Shown here in pieces: positions 58,035 to 64,000 of a stretch of 64,000 nt of DNA. The translations under genes and the position numbers were made by a program. Source of the DNA: Agelaius tricolor (taxonomy: Eukaryota > Chordata > Aves > Passeriformes > Icteridae); contig JALJCS010000007.1 in assembly GCA_023055355.1 (NCBI GenBank), forward strand, positions 1,460,001 to 1,524,000, given 5' to 3'. Within the stretch, counting starts at the first letter, position 1. The number at the start of each line of letters is the position of its first letter. Below the pieces are notes generated by a model, which was not told where the DNA came from, searched no databases, and saw nothing but the letters and a program-made list of their open reading frames with translations.

Positions 58035-58880
58035 AAGAAAGAGCACCCCCAGAGTGGCAAAATCACAACGAGGCCTCTGGCTGCTGAGGATGACAGCAGA
58101 ATGTATTTTTTTTCCTGTCTTTTAAGGCAGCCAAATCGTTGTCTAATCCTTACCTGAGGGCTAAAAGCCTCTCAGGAGAACAAACACGTGTGAAATCAAA
58201 CGGGGGAGGGCTGTGCTGCAGCAAACTCCTCCGAGGCTGCTCTCAGATGAGCAAATGTGACACAAGTGTGTGCAGCAATAACAATATCCTCAATCAAAGG
58301 CATCAGCTGCACTCATGTGTGCTAAACCTGACTTCTGAAGGCTTTCAAAGAACCAAAATTGGCACATGTGGACACAAAACGGCTCTTGCAAGGGTGGGGG
58401 TATCCTCACGTTGTCAGGAGAGCATCTGGCTGGGAAAACTTGAGATGTTTCACCTTCCTGCCCTCAAAAATCACAATAATTAACTCTTTTTTTTTGCTTT
58501 TCTGGGTGGAGGATTATGCCTTTTTGTGGCAGATATATTATTTAAAGAGGTGGACTAACAGAGAGGTTTATAATAATAGATTCATAGATCTCAGGTGTTT
58601 CTTTTAACTGAATTCTTAATTAATTTTTTTTTTTTTTTTCCCTGAGCCCACTTTTTTCTAGTTCAGCTACTCAGGGGAATCTTTCCACTCCCAAAATTGA
58701 AGTTTTCTGTTCTGGCAGACAGATCAGCCTTTGGATTTGAGTGATTTTCAGGCAAAATAAAATCATATCAGAAATGCCTCTAAACAGCTCCTTTCCCATG
58801 TTTAGGAATTTCTGTAGACTGGGGGAACCTGGATCCCCAAAATGTCATTCATTTAAAATGAATTCCTTTAAATAATCAGA
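58035..58880. other. Intergenic, no gene recognised
   Basis: AT-moderate unique DNA with a T-run at 58625-58640. Confidence 0.4.
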
Positions 58881-58881
58881 T

Positions 58882-59187
58882 GAATTTTCATGGGAGCTTT
58901 CAGTCACCTGGAATTAAAGAGATGAACAATGATGCAATGAGTTGTTCCATGGGGCTCTGAGGGAAAATTACCCATAAAATAGAAAATAATGGGATGAAAC
59001 ATTCACCTGTTGAGACTCCTGCAGCATCACTTGGGGAAATCAGGGAGGATGATGGGCATGAAGCCCTTGGTGGATGGAGGGGATTTGGAAGCAGGATGGG
59101 CAGAGGGATGGAGCAGCTCTGCTGGGAGGAAAGGCTGGCACAGCTGGGATTGTTCACCTGCACAGGAGAAGCTTTGGGCTGAGCTCA
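58882..59187. repeat. Direct duplicate pair D, copy 2
   Basis: Same orientation as 33402-33690, about 25 kb away, with a small extra insertion (GGATGATGGGCATGAAG) relative to copy 1. Confidence 0.85.
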
Positions 59188-59508
59188 GGGTGGCCTTGCA
59201 GGGCCTGCAGGAGCCCCAGGAAAGCTGGAGAGAGACAATTTCCAGGGCATGCAGGGACAGCACCCAGGGAATGGCTTCAAAGTGAACATTTTGCAGGTTC
59301 AGATCAATATTAGGAAGGAATTGTTCCCTGGGAAGGTGGGGAGAGGCTGGAATAGAATTCCCAGAGCAGCTGGGGCTGCCCCTGCATCCCTGGCAGTGCC
59401 CAAGGCCAGGCTGGACACTGGGGACAGTGGGAGGTGTCCCTGCCAGGGCTGGGGTAGATTGGGATGAGCTTTAAGTTCCCTCCCAGCCCAAATCCAGATT
59501 TCATCATT
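59090..59508 (+). mobile_element. CR1 LINE 3' fragment
   Basis: Sense CR1 whose 3' end forms part of inverted repeat E and whose 5' part forms part of duplicate D. Confidence 0.85.
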
Positions 59509-59630
59509 CCTGGTCTGATTCCCTCTGCCTTCCCCTTGTGATTTGAATTCCATCCCCTCAGGACTCACTCCCTGTGTCCAGGTTCCTTCCAGAGCCATCC
59601 CTGGAAGGTGATCCCTGCCCAAACCCAGCT
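59350..59630. repeat. Inverted repeat E, right arm
   Basis: Reverse-complement partner of 56689-56958, ending at AAACCCAGCT. Confidence 0.88.
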
Positions 59631-59637
59631 GATGCAG

Positions 59638-59720
59638 AGAATCACAGAACCACTAAAGTTGGGGAAGACCCCTAAAATCACTGAGCATGAAGAAAACTGC
59701 CAGCCCCAGCACCAAAACCT
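59638..59720 (-). mobile_element. CR1 LINE 3' tail
   Basis: Short antisense terminus beginning AGAATCACAGAACCACTAAA, right after inverted repeat E. Confidence 0.7.
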
Positions 59721-59724
59721 CCCC

Positions 59725-61075
59725 CTAAGCCCCAAATCCACCAATTCCTGCAGAATTCCTCCCTGAGCTCCCAGCTCTACACATGGAGTGGGATCCAAGA
59801 AGGACAACTCTGCTTCCAGCTTCCCTCCAATCACAGCTGGGATGAGTTTTTCCAAGATTTGTGGATCATATTCCAAATTAGCCCCCAGGGGTTTAGATCT
59901 GAATTTGCTGATGTCCCCAACCACAATTTTGACACTTTGGTTTCTTTGCCTGTAATTTGTTTACCCATGGAATTGTGAATTTTGCCCTGTGGGTCAATGA
60001 TAAAAATCATCTGGGGAGCAGCTGGAGCATGGAAGTGGTTAAAAAAAGCAGATGGAAATGTTCTGCCTCTGTTGGCTTTTTCCACAAAATAAAAGCAATA
60101 TTTAAAAGTGAAAAAATAAGGAAAAATTAATTCTGCCGAAGTAGAATTTCATCCATTCAGGCGGGGTAGACACCAATTATTAAATATAATTATTAATTAA
60201 AATATGTAATTTCCTGGGTTTTAATAGGTTTTTAGACTAATTTCTGAACCCTTAAATAAAGACACAGATAATTCTCACTCTGTACCATGGAGATCTCAAT
60301 GATTTTACACCTGCTTAAAAGCAGGGTGTGAAATTAAATTTTTTTTTATTAAACAGCAATAATTTCCAATAATTTCACATTCCTTTTTTGATCATTTTTG
60401 TTGTGTGGGATCTGGGAAACTTTTCTTTTTTAAATGTTTTTTTTAGGGAGAGAGATTTTCCATTTAGTGGCTTTTTGTAGGAACCTGGTAATTTTAAGCT
60501 GGAACAAAACCTTGATGAAACAAGGGAATAAAATCCAGTTTTTTATCTCATCCTCAGCCCTAAATGTGAGTATTGGAGCTCATTCCCAAATTTTTCCTGC
60601 CTTATCCTGCTGTGGTCACTAGATGATGCTGCATGTCTGTGTTAGCAGTGCCTTTGAGGATTTTTTAGGTGTAAGAAAAGAACATTTCTCTATAACCACA
60701 CAAAGAGAGATTTACCCAATTTATAAATTCCATGAATAAACAAGCTCCCAGTTCCTTCATTTCAGGATAAACCCTTCCCTATTCATGGACTCTACGGAGG
60801 AAAGCAGGTTTTTCTCTTGCCCCAGACTTGATATTTATTATTTTTAGCACTTCAGATATTTAGGAAAACCCCATTTTCCATGTAAAAAACAAGGATTTAG
60901 GCACAATCTTGCCCTGGTTCTGCAGAGGGACCAAGGGAATTCTCCCCTTCCCCCCAGACTCTTGGAGAGTCAATTTTTCCTCCTGGGATTCTTCCTCAGT
61001 GGCTTCCCAAAAAAAACATGTTTAATATTCCCAGGATGGGAACTGCTGGATAAAAGAAGAGGAAAATTATTAATT
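59725..61075. other. Intergenic, no gene recognised
   Basis: AT-rich unique DNA; a CTCF-like TCACTAGATGATGCTGC lies at 60616-60632. Confidence 0.4.
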
Positions 61076-61079
61076 ATAT

Positions 61080-61315
61080 TAATTAATCAATATTAAATAT
61101 ATATTCATATCAAAATAGAATAATATAATATAATATAATATACATTGTATATAAGAATATACTATTATTATTATAATATAATTATATTTTAATATAGTCT
61201 ATATTATATGTGATAATATACACTAAACATTATATAATTTAATATATAGTTTTATCTATATAATATAATATAATATAATATAATATAATAATATTAAACA
61301 TATATTAATTAAATA
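61080..61315. repeat. (TAATA)n AT-rich microsatellite
   Basis: AT-only tract with pentamer runs at about 61120-61142 and 61260-61288. Confidence 0.9.
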
Positions 61316-62095
61316 TACTGAGCAGTCTCTTTAAGTCCTGATTGCTGCTGTTAAGAAAAAGGGGGATTTTATAGGAATGCTGTGGGTTTTGGGAGAATTT
61401 AGGGATAATGAGGGATTAAAAAAAATCATCTTTCATCTGACTATTCCTTAGGGAAAGCAAAAAGATGATCACCTTTCCCTGACCAGACACCTGTGGGGAC
61501 AAAATTCAGTTATTCCCAGAAAAAATCCTTCAATCTCATTCAAAGCTCAGGATCTCAGTCAATGTTTGAGCAAAGCTCAGTCTCCTGTTTGGTAACTCCC
61601 CTAATATTGAATTTAGAGGTGACAAACAGCTTGGATTTAATTCCTGGATGTGCCTTTTTCTTGGAATATTTCCCAAATCCTCACTTGGTAGATGAGTGAC
61701 ACACCTTGGAATCCATGGAGGGTTTCAGTGGATAATAATTAATCAACAGCACTGTGCAAAAGAGAATTTAATTTCACCCCAAATGTTGAACTTTCAGCCT
61801 TAAATTTAATTTCAAAATGGAGATGAAGACAAAAAAAAATCAGGAAAATATCAGAACAATTTTTAAAAATTAGTCAGGGCAGATTAGAGAATTTCTGGAA
61901 GTAGTTTTGGATTACAGGAGCAAAGATTGAATGCCCACATCCTTTGCTTAAATGTTGAATGCTTTGAGTCAAACCCAGGGATATTTTACATCATGTGAGT
62001 GTTCACTGGGGGTGAAAATCCTCCTGAAAATCTTTGGTTGCCTCGAGGTTCACTAATGGATTCTTTGCTTCTTTTCTGCTAAGGCTGGGATTAAA
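61316..62095. other. Intergenic, no gene recognised
   Basis: Unique AT-moderate sequence. Confidence 0.4.
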
Positions 62096-62099
62096 TCAT

Positions 62100-62735
62100 G
62101 AGATGGAATTTCTTGATTGGACTCAGATGTTTATTAGTCCTTATCTCTGTTACAGTCTCACAAACCCCGAGTTCTGCAGTATTTTACTCTTACAAGGTAA
62201 AAAAAAAAAAAAGGTGATGCATTTATCTCTCCAAGGTCTTTTAAGGATGAACTGTCCAATTAACAAATTGGACAATTTTCACTTTTAACCCAATACCCAA
62301 CCACCCATGCCTGCAATGGGGACTTTTTATCCAATGACACAAAACCACCCAAACCCATGGAAGAGAAGGAGAAGGAGAAGGAGAATAAGGAGAAGAAGCA
62401 GGAGAAGCAGAAGGAGAAGAGGAAGGAGAAGGAGAAGGAGAAGGAGGAAGAGGAGAAGGTGAAGAAGAAGAAGAAGGTGAAGAAGAAGGAGCAGCCTCCA
62501 CCCTAAACCCTCCATCTTGCTTTCTCTCTATTCCTGTATTCTAAACCCTTAAACTCTGAGTTTCCCACCCTGTGATATCACACACTTCTATTCCAACTCC
62601 ACACCTTTAATCTCAGTTTTATTCTTGAATTTTGGAAGCTTCTCCAGGCCCTCAGGTCAGTGCAGTGTTCTCTGGGGGTCAGTGCCTGGCAGCACAGAAA
62701 GTCTGGAATTCCCAGCACCCAGTTCAGGCCTTAAT
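62100..62735 (-). mobile_element. Solo ERV LTR, family 2 variant, purine-expanded
   Basis: Antisense LTR of the 12.8/54.5 kb type. The short GGAGAAGAAGG stretch after CCCATGG is expanded to a continuous purine run of about 135 bp (62358-62495), and an A13 run lies near 62202. Confidence 0.8.
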
Positions 62736-64000
62736 CTAAGGCAGCAGTTCAGGACTGATCCCATTCCATGAGAGGTGAGTGGGATTGGGAGGGTGAATCC
62801 CCCTGGGACCTGCCTGTCCTTATTGATTACAGAGGAATCCCAAATGGCTGCCTCATGTCCAACTCTGGAGGGATGGAATTGAGGTTTTTTCTTCTTTCCT
62901 ACACTAGAAATGTGTTTATTTAAACCACTCTGAAGAGCAAAAAGCTCTGAAACTACATTCTTTTATTTTTTTTTTCTAAAGTCTGTGATTTACAGAAGTG
63001 CTAAAAACCAGGAAATGAGAAAATTTCAATATTATAGAGCTGATAATTACAGCATCCATAGGTGAGCCCAGCATCCCAAACCCAATACTCCTTCCCAACA
63101 CTTGATAATTCCCCCTCACCCTGTTCCCCTTTTCTAAAGGGTCTGTAAATAAATCAGCTTTGCATCCCTGCTGGGAATCTCAGGCTGTCTCTTGTCATTT
63201 GGTCTGAGACTCTATCCAGCAAAAGACACATTAAAAATACATTTGTCCCCAGGTTTTAATCTGGAAGCAAATGTTCCATTGCTGGGAGCAGGGAAAATCA
63301 ATGTGGATGGGTGTTGTGGGCACCTGTGGCTTTCTGGTCTTTATTTAAGAGGTAACAGGTGACCAGATAAATCCTCTAATTAGGTTCAGATTAGAGATTA
63401 AAAGTGATTTTTCCCTGCAAGGGTGGTCACACCTCGGGAAGAGTTGCCCAGGGAGGTTTGGAGTCTGGGAGTGTTCAGGAGGAATCTGGATGTGGCCCTT
63501 GGGGACAGGGTTTGGGGTGGTGCTGACCCCAAATGTCTTTTCCAGCCTTTCCTTCAAGAGTTTCCTTCTCAAAATTCTCGACCATCCCATTTTTCCTTGA
63601 CTCTTTTCAGCACTGACCTTTGCAAACCCTTTCCTGCAGCCAGTGCTGTGTCCATGCTACTGGCTCTACCCTTTTTCCTGCTTAGAAACCCACAGAGGGG
63701 AAGGAGAAAAAAAAAGAAGAAAACTCCAATTTCTAACTAAATTTTGCACCTAGGGAGTGAATCCCACGGACTGAAATGTGTTAAGTCCTCACACAGTTAA
63801 CAACATGTCACTTGGTGAGAGAATTTTCATAATTAATGAACTGGTTCAATTTGCTCTGCCGCTTGACTTTGATTAATACATTTTTGAGTGTTCCCACTGG
63901 GACTCTGTCCAGTTTGTTTAGTAAGCTCTTATGTCTATATCCAGTTCATGTGGATGGATCAAAGTGTTGGCACCAAATGCTGGCAACATTTGGGCTTTGG
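62736..64000. other. Intergenic with one CR1 tail
   Basis: A sense CR1 3' fragment lies at about 63415-63560. 63125-63240 has an LTR R/U5-like look (AATAAATCAGCTTTGCATCC) but no partner copy. No gene. Confidence 0.45.

Noticed and set aside
62241..62515. Ser/Pro- or Leu-rich minus-strand frames near 62.4 kb
   Set aside because: Caused by the expanded purine run inside the LTR.

Overview
The window is nuclear DNA from a bird, most likely a songbird (passerine). Three split vertebrate genes are intact. The space around them is filled with 3' ends of CR1 LINEs in both orientations, several families of solo endogenous-retrovirus LTRs, and many micro- and minisatellites. CR1 density and the LTR types suggest Passeriformes; this is inference from family knowledge, not a database match. 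No rRNA, tRNA, CRISPR array or bacterial-type gene was seen.

Layout. 1-7.4 kb is intergenic, with CR1 copies and four consecutive tandem arrays. 7.44-11.07 kb is ATP5PO on the + strand (7 coding exons, 211 aa), behind a CpG-rich promoter. 11.3-13.9 kb is a GC-rich stretch of unknown nature followed by an LTR. 14.28-18.78 kb is a CBR1-type carbonyl reductase on the - strand (3 exons, 276 aa). 20.3-20.9 kb is a CpG-rich block that probably holds the SETD4 promoter. 21.64-29.57 kb is SETD4 on the + strand (10 coding exons, 439 aa). ATP5PO and CBR1 are tail to tail; CBR1 and SETD4 are head to head. 29.6-64 kb has no gene I can support and is a mosaic of CR1, LTRs, AT-rich microsatellites and local, mostly inverted, duplications. 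The three genes are ordinary housekeeping or metabolic genes (ATP synthase stalk, carbonyl reduction, protein-lysine methylation) and share no pathway.

The unusual signal is structural. Each of the three genes has part of an exon copied nearby. The ATP5PO exon 2 end and splice donor seed a 55-bp minisatellite whose next three donor positions read AT instead of GT. The CBR1 exon 1 end is tandemly copied into intron 1 with a broken donor and a lost NNAG motif. SETD4 exon 8 lies inside a ~765-bp near-identical inverted repeat and has a third copy 21 kb away. At least three other inverted duplications, mostly joined to CR1 tails, lie between 38 and 60 kb. All coordinates were read by eye; repeat boundaries are approximate unless target-site duplications are given.
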